Assembly: GCA_900491605.1 (NCBI GenBank)
Contig: UESW01003834.1
Span: forward strand, 2,096,419 to 2,160,418
Length of the DNA stretch: 64,000 nt
Direction: 5' to 3'
Source: Calamus simplicifolius
Taxonomy: Eukaryota; Streptophyta; Magnoliopsida; Arecales; Arecaceae
This document shows positions 44,857-55,188 of this stretch, piece by piece; position 1 is the stretch's first letter, and each line of letters starts with the position of its first letter. The notes beneath the pieces were generated by a model. That model was not told the DNA's origin and did not search any database. It saw only the letters and a list, made by a program, of their open reading frames with translations. A program made the position numbers and the translations under genes.

Positions 44857-44994
44857 TAGGTTATGACCTTAGGGACACAGACATATTGACATGATAACAC
44901 GTAGGGAACATATCTTGATGACATTATACTTAGAGACACCTGACACTTTAGTTTATGATGATATTAACCACATCTAATTTAACAGGAAATAGTT

Positions 44995-46189
44995 ATAGCT
45001 CACCGTACTAGGAGCCAACAGTATGAGAAGGACTCTCTGGCCGGTAATGCTGACCAGCCGGTGGGTCAAGGAACTACTGGAGGCACGGCACGTGCCAACC
45101 CAGTAGGAACTGAGCACCAACAATTCCAGTCCGAGATGCTTCAAGCTCTCTCGGGTATGGCGCAGTCTATGCGGGACATGCAGCATCAGATCCAGCAGGC
45201 TTTGACCACTCAGTTTGCACCGACTCAGCCTACCCTTCCTGTTCCTCAGCTGCAGCCAACCTTACCCACTCATTCAGCACCGCCGATCCAGTCTGCTTTA
45301 TCTCAATCCTGGGTGGGGAACGGCCGCAGCTTTGCAGATTTCAAAAGTTTGCCCCTGCTCCTTTCTCTGGTTCAAGCAACCCTACTATGCCGAGAGATGG
45401 GTGCATGATATGGAGAAGGCTTTTATGGCCCATGGTAGTCAGGAGATGGAGAGGATCAGATTTGCTACTTATCTTCTCCAAGGGGAGGCTTATGACTGGT
45501 GGTTAGTAGAGGATCAGCATCGGGGTGGTCAGACTATTTCTTGGGAACGGTTTAAGGAGGCATTCTTCGACAAGTATTTTCCCAGGAGTATGCAGAGGAG
45601 GATGGAATCAGAATTTCTTAAGTTGGAGCAAAGGAATCTCTCGGTGGCCCAATATGAAGCTGAATTCACCAGGCTGGCCCGTTTTGCTCCAAGTATAGTA
45701 TCTAATGAAATGGCCAAGATCGCCCGTTTCACGGAGGGACTTCGACCCAGGCTGATGCAGCGGTCAACACATTCGAGCTTCCCACTTATAGTGTCGTGGT
45801 GAATAAGGCCTTAGTAATTGAGAGAGATATGAATACGGTTTAGAGGGATTGGGAGCAGCAGAAGAAGAGAAAAGGGCATAATTCTAGCCAGCCCCCACCT
45901 CAGGCTAAGAAGAGAGGTGCACCCCAGGCCCCAGGAGGACAACCAAATAGAGAGGCTCGCTGCTATCGCTGTGGGAATTTTCACCCAGGGAGACCTTGCC
46001 GTGGAGTGTCTGGTGCCTGTTTCTCCTGTGGAAAGACTGGCCATAAGATAGCCACATGTCCCCTTCGACAGAACCAGCAGCCATCTTCAGTCAAGGGGCG
46101 AATCAGCAGCAGCAGCAGCCACCGAGGACTCAGGAAGGGTCTTCGCTCTCATCAGCAGGATGCTGCCGCTTCTAATTCTGTGGTGATAG
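44995..46189 (+). pseudogene. gypsy element 2 gag, start codon changed and frameshifted
   Basis: The frame that matches the usual chromovirus N-terminus (A-H-R-T-R-S-Q) begins at ATA (44995) where ATG is expected. The capsid domain is at 45210-45800 (FMAHGSQEMERIRFATYLLQGEAYDWW, SVAQYEAEFTRLARFAPS). Single-base losses near 45345 and 45390, a loss near 45765 and a TAG at about 45841 break the frame. The two knuckles are at about 45961-46060 (CYRCGNFHPGRPC; CFSCGKTGHKIATC). The frame from 46006 reaches the candidate splice donor after NSVVIG. Confidence 0.88.
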
Positions 46190-46298
46190 GTATATCAATA
46201 TTTCACATCTAGCATTACATTCTTATCCTATGCAATGCATTAATAATTAGTTAGACATTATATTCTTATTGTTAAAATGAAATTTCATTTACGTCCAG
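46190..46298 (+). other. Candidate spliceosomal intron between gag and pol, gypsy element 2
   Basis: GTATAT follows the codons for NSVVIG; TTTACGTCCAG ends just before the protease exon. It is 109 bp, against 122 bp in element 1, and both lengths leave the same phase after removal only because of a compensating difference near the join in the gag frame. The copia insertion lies 16 bp downstream. Confidence 0.58.
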
Positions 46299-46309
46299 GA
46301 ATGATTAGG

Positions 46310-46314
46310 ATAGG
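46310..46314 (+). repeat. Target site duplication, left (ATAGG), of the copia element
   Basis: ATAGG at 46310-46314 is repeated at 56655-56659. Collapsing the copia element and one copy restores the protease reading frame seen in element 1. Confidence 0.95.
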
Positions 46315-46488
46315 TGTTGACCCAATTGATGATTTTGATGATTAACAAAACTATTTGAGTATAACTATTGGAGGCTCTAATGATTTTGATTTAGTGTTTC
46401 AGATTATAAGACTATTGAATGATCAAAATCAGAAGTTACATAGTGTTCTGGATCGAATCTAATGTCTAGGTAAGAATTGCAGACATTA

Positions 46489-46746
46489 GAGTCGACTCCG
46501 AGAATCACAGAGCTGACTCCGGAATTGGCACGGACGTTAGAGTCGACTCCGAGACTGTTAGAGTCGACTCTCACAGAAGAAGCAGAAAGTCGATTTTTTT
46601 GGCCCCAACCTAGAGTCGACTCCGGGTAAGTTAGAGTCGACTCCGAAAAGTTTCTTGTCGACCCCAGAAAAGTCAGAGACGACTCCAAAATATCGTTTTG
46701 AGATGCCTCGAGCTAGAGCCGACTCCAGAAAAGTTAGAGTCGACTC
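46489..46746 (+). promoter_or_regulatory. GAGTCGACTC palindrome cluster in the 5' LTR
   Basis: Six perfect 10-bp palindromes and about five degenerate ones (GAGCTGACTC, GAGACGACTC, GAGCCGACTC, CTTGTCGACC, AAAGTCGATT) occur in 258 bp, 144 bp upstream of the TATA box. The arrangement suggests dimer-binding sites; the binding factor is unknown. Confidence 0.7.
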
Positions 46747-46889
46747 CAACCCACCTGGAATGAAAAATCAAATTGCCAGATCAGCTCTAACGGTAATATT
46801 TCTATTTTACCTTATTTCTAATGGATATATTTTGCTACAAGGTACACTCCAACGGATAGTTTTCTTCCAAAAATGGCTTGAAAGAAATC

Positions 46890-46899
46890 TATAAAAAGG
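46890..46899 (+). promoter_or_regulatory. TATA box of the copia 5' LTR
   Basis: TATAAAAAGG, repeated at 55765-55774 in the 3' LTR. It is the only strong TATA match in the LTR. Confidence 0.75.
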
Positions 46900-47773
46900 A
46901 AAGACTCTTATTCAAAAAGCAGAACGAAAAAAAGAACGAAAAAAAATGGAAAAATAGAAAGGAAAATCGAAATAGACAAATCCCATTTCAAAAATCCGAA
47001 AAAGAGAGAGCCTGAATCTCAAGAGGAAAACCTTCTAGCTCAAATCCACTTCACTCCAAAAAGCTCAAGAGGAATCCAAGGCATTCAAATCAAGTTTTTG
47101 TGGATTTCCCAACTTGGAGAAAGAAGTTCAGATTCTTGCTTTTCAACTCTTCTCAACTGCTTCAACTGTGAAGAATCGGAGCTGAGGCTTGATTCAACCT
47201 AGCAAGGAGAAGAAGAAAAGAAGAAAAGAAGAAAAGCTCAAAAGCCAACCATCTATAAATCAGGCTTTTCTAAACTTGTTATATTATTTGTTTATCTGCT
47301 CATTAAGGAGCTTTGTATTTCAAAAACAATACTCATTTTGTTTGTGCCTAGTTCAATCTGGGGGATTGAACTAGTGGAGGTAGTCTTACCTCGGTTCAAG
47401 CTTGGTTAAGCTTGGGTTAGGGTTTTTGTGCTGGTGAGCCCTTGAAAACCAGCTGGGTTCGTTGTGCGCCCGGAAAACAACAAGTTTGAGTTGTGAGCTT
47501 GTAAAACAACTCTGCTGTAATCTAGGGTGATTATAGTGTGGACCCAAGTGAATCTTGGGAGTGGACGTAGGTGTTGGATACACCGAACCACTATAAAATC
47601 TTTTGTGTTTGCCGTGTTCTATTGACTCTTTCTCTATCTCTATTTTATTCACTGCACTTTATAGTTACTTTGCATTTGCCTTCATTAATCTCAAGCAAAC
47701 TATTTTAAAAGGCTAATTTTTTAAAGAACCCAATTCACCCCCCCCCTCTTGGGTTGTCATCTGGGCCAACAAT

Positions 47774-47786
47774 TGGTATCAGAGCT
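47774..47786 (+). promoter_or_regulatory. Primer binding site of the copia element
   Basis: TGGTATCAGAGCT starts two bases after the 5' LTR and matches initiator Met-tRNA complementarity. Confidence 0.92.
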
Positions 47787-47832
47787 AGTGCTCATTAGAT
47801 TTTGATCACACGATCAAGAGCTAAAGTTCCAA

Positions 47833-49480
47833 ATGGCAACACAAGTTGGTTCTTTTGCTGAAGGTCATTCTACGAATAGACCTCCACTTTTTAATGGCTC
47901 AAATTATTCTTATTGGAAAGCTAGAATGAGGATATTCATTCAAGCTTCTGATTATGAGCTATGGGGTGTTATAATAATGGACCTAGTACACCCACACATG
48001 TTATTGATGGCACTATTGTTCCTAAGCCCGAAAGGGACTGGAATGATAATGATAGGAAAATGGCACAGCTTAACGCTAAAGCCATGAATGTTTATATTGC
48101 TCTTAGATGCTAATGAATTTAATAGAATCTCCACTTGTAATTCCGCAAAGGAGATTTGGGATAGATTAGAGGTTACCCATGAGGGTACCAACCAAGTGAA
48201 AGAATCTAAAATAATATTCTTGTTCACAAATATGAATTATTTAGCATGGAACAATCTGAAACCATTGCATGCATGTACACTAGATTCACTGATATTGTAA
48301 ATGGTTTGAAAAGTCTTGGTAAGACATATACTAACTCTGAACTTGTTCGAAAATTCTTAGGTCTTTACCAAGATCATGGGAAGCAAAATGACTGCAATCC
48401 AAGAAGCTAAGGACCTCAACACTTTACCCTTAGAGGAGCTTCTAGGATCCCTTATGACCCATGAGCTGACTATGAGGCAGCATGTTGAGGAGGATTCAAA
48501 GAAAAAGAAAATGATTGCCCTCAAAGCTGCAAAAGAAGAAGAGAGCAGCAGTGATGATGATGATGATGATGAGAGACTGCTCTCTTAGCAAAGAAATTTA
48601 AGAGATTTATGAGGAGAAAGAAACCCTTCCACAAGAAAAAATTTGGAGCTAAGTGGGAAGGAGAAAAGGATAAGATAAGGACAAGGACAAGAAAAAGAGA
48701 AAGACCCCTTGACGTGCTATGAATGTAATAAACCGGGGCACTTTAGAAATGAATGTCCTAGATTGAAGAAAGCCTACAAAAAGAAAAAGAAGGCTTATAT
48801 GGCGACATGGAGTGACAGCGAGGAATCTTCTTCCGAAGAAGAAGAACAAAAGGAAGTCGCAAACGTATGCTTTATGGCGGACGACAATGATGAGGTAAGT
48901 TCCGACAACCCTTGCGATGAATTTGCTTTGATGAACTTTTTGATGCTTTAATGAACTTGTTGGGGATTTTAAAATTTGAAAAAGAAATACAAGTTTTTGA
49001 AAAATGAAAACTTAGCCTTCATTCATGAAAAAGAAAATCTTAACAATGAAATTAAGAAACTTAAATCTGAAAATGAAATTTTAATGAATGAAAAGGAATC
49101 AATCTCAAATGAAAAAGATAAACTAAAGAATGAGGTTGAAAAACATAAAACATAGTTGATAAGTTTACATTAAGTTCAATTAAATTAGACATGTTGTTAA
49201 ATAGTCAAAAAGCTGTTTTTGACAAAGCCGGATTAGGATATAACACTTTAAGAAAACAAAAATCACTTAAAAATATTTTTGTAAGTGCTGGCCAAAGTAA
49301 TTTACATGCTTTAAATGTAATCAAACAGGACATAAATCTTATGAATGTAAAATTCTGAAACCTAATAAAAACTTAAATATTAAAGGAAAGAAAATATGGG
49401 TTCCGAAAGGAACAATATTTGTTGTACTAACCATGAAGGACCCAAGAAAGCTTGGGTACCTAAACATAAAGTCTGATTTT
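47833..49480 (+). pseudogene. copia gag with coiled coil and two zinc knuckles, frameshifted
   Basis: The start is the ATG at 47833 (MATQVGSFAEGHSTNRPPLF). The UBN2-type gag domain is visible as FNGSNYSYWKARMRIFIQ and AKEIWDRLEVTHEGTNQVKE, the two parts separated by a shift near 48000-48110. The LPLEELLGSLMTHEL block is at 48430. Knuckles are CYECNKPGHFRNEC (about 48718) and CFKCNQTGHKSYEC (about 49306). Between them a Lys/Glu/Asn-rich stretch (NEIKKLKSENEILMNEKESI) at 48970-49150 is a long coiled coil. Stops at 48085, 48298, 48586 and 48949 break the frame. Confidence 0.85.
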
Positions 49481-49481
49481 A

Positions 49482-50812
49482 TTGCAGGAATGTCTTGTGG
49501 CCAAGAGATCAAAGAGAAAGTGGTATCTTGATAGTGGCTGCTCAAGACATATGACGGGTGACAAAGAAGAATTCATCACCCTTGAAGAAAAGAAAGGAGG
49601 AGTTGTTACATTTGGCGACAATGGCAAAGGCCAAATCTTGGGGTTTGGTAACATTCAAATAACTCCCTCCACATTTATTGAAAATGTACTTTATGTTGAT
49701 GGTTTAAAGCATAACTTAATTAGTATAAGTCAATTATGTGACAAAGGTTTTAAAGTATCTTTTGAATCTTCTTTATGCACTGTAGCTAATCCCATTGATA
49801 ATAGCATTGTTTTTATTGGAAATAGAAATGGCAATGTATATATGATTGATTTAGACAAATTGTCTACTAATAATCATTGCTTAGTTGCTAATAATGCTAA
49901 TATGAATGAGACTGGTTGGTTGTGGCATCGAAGATTAGGTCACGCAAGCACACACACTTGATTTCAAAACTAATTAGAATGGATTTAGTAAAAGGTTTAC
50001 CTAAATTAGATTTTGAAAATAACAAAATATGTGATGCATGTCAGTTTGGAAAACAAACAAGAAGTTCTTTTAAATCTAAAAATATTGTTTCAACTTCTAG
50101 GCCATTAGAGCTACTTCACATGGACCTTTTTGGACCAACTAGAACCACAAGTCTAGGAGGAAAGAAATATGGTCTTGTGATAGTAGATGATTACTCTAGA
50201 TTCACTTGGGTAATGTTTTTAGCTCACAAAGATGAGACTTTCTCGATATTCATGAAATTCTTCAAGAAAGTAACAAATGAGAAAAACACTACCATAGTGT
50301 CTCTAAGAAGTGATCATGGAACTGAATTTGAAAATCACTTATTTGAAAGTTTTTGCAATGAAAATGGTATTAATCATAATTTTTCTGCACCTAGGACCCC
50401 ACAACAAAATGGTGTAGTTGAAAGGAAAAATAGGACTCTAGAAGACATGGCCCGTACCATGCTATGTGAAAGTAAACTCCCGAAATACTTTTGGGCGGAA
50501 GCTATTAACACAGCATGTTACATCCTAAATAGAGCCTTAATAAGACCTATTTTAAAGAAAACACCTTATGAATTATGGCATGATAGAAAACCCAATATTA
50601 AATATTTTCATGCATTTGGTTGTAAATGTTTTGTTCATAATAATGGTAAAAACAACTTAGGCAAATTTGATGCTAAATCTGATGAAGGAATATTCTTAGG
50701 ATACTCAACAACTAGTAAAGCATATAGAGTATTTAACAAGAAAACTTTAATTGTTGAAGAATCTATTCATGTAGTTTTTGATGAATCTTTAGCATCAAGT
50801 TCCAAAAATTGA
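49482..50812 (+). pseudogene. copia protease and integrase
   Basis: The protease active site is LDSGCSRHMTG (about 49520). Integrase follows with the HHCC zinc domain (WHRRLGHAS ... CDACQFGKQ) and the DDE core (LHMDLFGPT; LRSDHGTEFENHLFESFC; PQQNGVVERKNRTLEDMARTM). The GKFDAKSDEGIFLGYSTTSKAY block is near the end. A single-base shift at about 49945, just after WHRRLGHAS, separates the two frames; otherwise the 298-residue integrase frame is intact. Confidence 0.93.
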
Positions 50813-52597
50813 TGATGAGGAAGATACAAACATTTGAAAAGATCTTGAAAAATTAATATTGATGTATCTTTAGATCAGAACAAGAAGCTAAAGATAATGA
50901 TTCACCTAAGGCTGATGATACTAATACTAATCATAATGATGTAGATCTACCTAGGGATTGGAGATATGCTTATAGTCATCCCAAGGAATTGATTATAGGT
51001 GATCCATCTCAAGGAATAAGAACTAGATCATCTATGAGAAATATTAGTAATCACTTGCATTTGTATCACAAATTGAACCTAAAACTATTGAAGAAGCTGA
51101 AAAAGATAATAATTGGATGTTAGCAATGCAAGAAGAATTAAATCAATTCACTAGAAATAATGTATGGACTTAGTTGAAAGACCTAAAAATCATTCTGTTA
51201 TAGGATCAAAATGGATTTTTAGAAATAAACTAGATGAAAATGGCATAGTAATTAGAAACAAAGCTAGATTAGTTGCAAAAGGATATAATCAAGAAGAAGG
51301 TATTGATTTTGATGAAACCTTTGCACCTGTAGCTAGATTAGAAGCCATTAGGCTATTACTTGCATTTGCATGTCATATGAATTTTAACTTATTTCAAATG
51401 GATGTAAAAAGTGCATTTTTAAATGGATTTATAAATGAAGAAGTATATGTAGAACAACCACCAGGTTTTGAAGATCACGAATTTTCAAATCACGTTTTTA
51501 AATTGCACAAAGCATTATATGGTTTGAAACAAGCACCTAGAGCTTGGTATGATAGATTAAGTAAATTTTTAATTGAAAATGATTTTATAAGAGGAAATGT
51601 TGATAAAACATTGTTTTTGAAAAGAAAAGTAAAGATTTATTAGTAGTTCAAATATATGTTGATGACATTGTTTTGGTGCTACTAACAATCTTCTATGTCA
51701 AGAGTTTGCTAAGTTAATGCAGGGAGAATTTGAAATGAGCATGATGGGAGAACTCAACTTCTTCCTTGGACTCCAAATCAAACAAAGCAAAGAGGGAATC
51801 TTTATCAACCAAACAAAGTACACAAGAGAAATTCTAAAGAAGTTTGGTATGGAATCAATTAAACCCCTCGGAACACCAATGAGTCCTTCATGCAAGCTGG
51901 ACAAAGATGAAGAAGGTAAGAAGGTTGATCAAAAATATTATCGAGGTATAATCGGATCCCTACTTTACTTAACTGCAAGTAGACCAGACATAATGTTTGC
52001 TGTTTGCTTATGTGCTAGATTTCAGTCAGAACCTAAAGAATCACATTTAATTGCTGTTAAAAGAATACTAAGATATGTAAGTGGAACAAAAAATGTAGGT
52101 TTATGGTATTCTAGAGACTCACATTAAATCTGATTGCATACACTGATTCTGATTATGCTGGATGTAAGTTAGATAGAAAAAGCACAAGTGGTGCATGCCA
52201 ATTCTTAGGAAGTAACTTAATCTCATGGTTTAGCAAAAAGCAAAATTCAGTTGCATTATCAACTACTGAAGCTGAATATGTAGCAGCTGGAAGTTGCTGT
52301 GCTCAAATCCTATGGATTAAGCGACAACTTGAAGACTATGGTATCACACTTGATAAGACACCTATAAGATGTGATAACACAAGTGCAATAATCTAACTAA
52401 AAATCCAATTCAACATTCAAGAACAAACACATTGAAATAGATATCATTTTATAAGAGAACATGTAGCAAATAATGAAATTTGTCTTGATTATGTTAATAC
52501 TGAAGAACAATTAGCAGATATATTAACAAAACCCTTAAGTGAAGAGAGATTTTGTTATCTTAGAGGAGAATTAGGAGTTTGTGATCCTTTGGAATAG
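50813..52597 (+). pseudogene. copia reverse transcriptase and RNase H
   Basis: RT blocks visible are SKWIFRNKLDENG, ARLVAKGYNQEEGIDFDETFAPVAR, FQMDVKSAFLNG and LYGLKQAPRAWYDRL. Shifts lie at about 51170, 51640 (just before the YVDDI catalytic block at 51655) and 52125. RNase H reads ASRPDIMFAVCLCARFQ, DRKSTSGACQFLGSNLISW and ALSTTEAEYVAAGSCCAQ. A premature stop falls at about 52394. The frame ends with GVCDPLE and TAG at 52595-52597. Confidence 0.92.
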
Positions 52598-52790
52598 TTT
52601 TCTGAAACTCTTAAGGACATCTATCTAGATTTCATCATTTTCTTGAAAAATCTTGATATTTCAATAAGGAAATCTATCTAGATCTTGATTCATTGTTTCC
52701 CCAATTGCTAAGGAACATTAATCTATAATTTGATGATTAATTTGAATAGTTTCAAATCCTTGAAATTAAATTTTTATCTCTGAAACTGTT

Positions 52791-52990
52791 AGAGTCGACT
52801 CTGACAGTTTGTGGAGTCGACACCTGAGTTTTTGATGTTCTGTCTAAGCGATTAGAGCCGACTCTGGCTTTTGTGGAGCCGACTCTAATTCGAGCGCTGA
52901 CAGATTTTCTGGTTCGGAGCCGACACCCAGTTTTCGGGAGTCGACTCTAAGTCGAGCTAGGTCAAAAATAAAAAGGCGGAGTCGACCCCC
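52791..52990 (+). promoter_or_regulatory. Second GAGTCGACTC cluster, upstream of the extra ORF
   Basis: Two perfect GAGTCGACTC and about five variants (GAGTCGACAC, GAGCCGACTC, GAGCCGACAC, GAGTCGACCC) occur within 200 bp, ending 100 bp before the ATG at 53091. It resembles the LTR cluster in motif and density but not in intervening sequence. It may be an internal promoter element. Confidence 0.55.
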
Positions 52991-53090
52991 AATCATTCCA
53001 TTCGTCTCCAAAACCTAACCAAAAAGCTCCAAAGCCTTTCCAACTTCCCCAATCTACTCAAAACCCTTGATTAATCTTCCAATCTTCTCA

Positions 53091-54505
53091 ATGGCACCTA
53101 AGAGGCGCGGATTCGTCGGTGGAGCATCCGTTCCAACGAGGAGACGCACTGTTCGGAGGCAACCCTCGCCTTCCTCCTCTTCGGCCACTCAAGAGGATTC
53201 CCCTCCTTCACCATCTTCACCCAAGGTTGATCATTTAGCCGGTAAGACCATTACCACTGGGAGAAAGGTGAATTTTGATTTCTTTGAGTCGGAAGGATTC
53301 ACTATAGGAAGAAGTTTGAAGGAAATGGGATGGGAAAAAATCTGTTCACTTGATATACCCACATATCCAGCCTTAGTAAGAGAGTTTTACAACGGTTTAA
53401 GTAGAGGAGAAGGTGGATTAATAAGTATAGTAAGAGGAACAAGAGTGACAATAACCTCTGAGATTCTTGGAAACTTATTGGAAATGCCCACAATCGGTTT
53501 AATGGAATATCAACATGAGGATAGAAGTGGAGCATTGACAAGAATGCTAGGGAGAGATGTAACTGAGTTTGAAGAAATCTTGCAAATCAATTGAATCTAG
53601 AACTCAGATTACTACATAATATCTGTGGAAGAATCTTGTTTCCAAAAATTGGTAGATTCGAGTATGTCTCGGAGCGAGACGTTTTGTTAATGGATTGCAT
53701 AATTACTGGAAGGCCAGTCAACTTAGCTGGCATGATGATTGGATACATGGCAGAGGCAGCTACAAAGAAGAGATCAACACTGCCATATGGTATGATTTTG
53801 ACACTAATCTTTAGAAGCCAAGGTGTGCTCATTATGGAGAATGAACCTTTAAGAAAATTGAGACACACTGATTACTATAGCATATCTACTATTCATCGGA
53901 TGGGCTTCAAGAAATTGAATGGTGTTTGGATGAAAGGAGGAAGAGAGGAAAGAGCAGAAAGAGAAAGAGCAGAAGAAACCAGAGTAGAAGACATCCCGGG
54001 ACCATCCACTGAGGGACCATCTGTCCCTGATCCATCTATTGCGGGACCTTCTTCAGCTGGACCTTCAGAGGCCGGACCTAGTACTATTCCCTCACCTCCA
54101 CATCAGTCTATAGCAAATTCTGGGAGATTCTCTGATGAACAAATTGGTCAGCTGAGAGCTTTGCTTGCTGAGTATGATAGCCAGAGATCTCAAGAAATTT
54201 CACAATTAAAAGAAGACTTTAATCAGTTGAAGGAAGAACTTAATTCGAGACTGGACATGATCTCCTTTACCTTAAGCAATTCAGTTGAATCCTTTGGGGC
54301 TGATCTTCATAAAATCTTCGAAAGGATGGAAGGTATTGCTGATGGGTCAGGATCTTATGTTCATGCAACGGGTCAATTGAAGAAGGATATTGACCTTGCA
54401 GTCTCTCAAATCGAAGCTTGCCTTGAAAACTTTAAGAAATCACAAAAGGATGATGTAATGGAAATCATAGGTCATTTGAAGAAAATTGTATTCAAACACA
54501 TCTGA
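53091..54505 (+). pseudogene. Extra ORF after pol (plant transposon protein domain, coiled-coil C-terminus), one frameshift
   Basis: The start is ATG 53091 (MAPKRRGFVGGA); a basic, Ser/Pro-rich N-terminus follows. The central domain (KVNFDFFESEGF, YPALVREFYNGLSRGEGG, SIVRGTRVTITSEILGNLL) resembles the putative plant transposon protein family found in many LTR elements. A one-base shift at about 53588 moves the frame; it continues as LELRLLHNICGRILFPKIGRF and DVLLMDCIITGRPVNLAGMM. A Pro/Ser/Gly linker (PSTEGPSVPDPSIAGPSSAG) and a long coiled coil (SQEISQLKEDFNQLKEELNS, LDMISFTLSNSVESFGADL) end at 54503-54505. No signal peptide or membrane helix is evident, so an envelope role is not supported by the sequence. 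Confidence 0.8.
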
Positions 54506-55188
54506 CCTTGATTTTGATTTTGATAGTTTGTACTTAGGAAGTTTTTGAATATCTAATGTATTTCATTTTGGATTGTACATGAATCAACTAATGTAATGCT
54601 TCTTACTTATGAAATGCAATTTCACATTTTCAAATATTGACTGCTTGAATTCTTATGTTTATTAACTTTCTTTATCTAAAACTCTCCTTATTGCTGATAA
54701 CAAAAAAGGGGGAGAGATGGTTGAATATATGCAAAGAAAGAAAGATTGAATATGATGGTTGAATATGATGGTTGAATATGAATGATGAATATTGAATATG
54801 AATATGCAAAGAAAGAAAGACTTGAAAATTTTAATGAAAGTTGATTGTATATGCATAAAGAAAGAAAGAAAGGGGGAGAAATAATTGTTTATGCAAGATA
54901 ACTTGAAATGTTAATCAGTTAAAATTCGATGCTTATAGATAGGGGGAGCTATTCAATGCAGGGGAGCTTAACAAAAAGCTCAATTGCAATTTTATGCACA
55001 TTAAATTAAATATTCATAATTGATGAATTATATTGAACTCATGCACAATTTTAAAAGCTTACTTTGAATATTGGCATCAAATCCTTCATTTAAAATGTTT
55101 AAGTTTCAAAATGACGATAATCTTTAGTTTGAATGAATTTTTGAATGCATATACTCAAAGTTTTTGTTATCATCAAAAAGGGGGAGAT
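54506..55188 (+). other. Non-coding 3' region of the copia element with repeated polypurine-like motifs
   Basis: AAAAAAGGGGGAGAGA (about 54702), AAAGGGGGAGAA (about 54868), ATAGGGGGAG (about 54940), GCAGGGGAG (about 54959) and the functional AAAAAGGGGGAGA (about 55175-55187) repeat the PPT theme. Between them GAATATGATGGTTGAATATGA forms short repeats (54722-54800). Confidence 0.8.

Larger units (their letters stand above)
46315..47771 (+). repeat. 5' LTR of the copia element
   Basis: 1457 bp from TGTTGACC to CCAACA. The U3 side holds a cluster of GAGTCGACTC palindromes (46489-46746). TATAAAAAGG at 46890-46899 is the probable core promoter, with an A/purine-rich leader downstream (46915-47000). 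Confidence 0.95.

Noticed and set aside
46404..46749. Minus-strand frame of 94 codons with repeated VDSN, also at 55278-55646
   Set aside because: It is generated by the GAGTCGACTC palindrome array in the copia LTR; no independent coding evidence.
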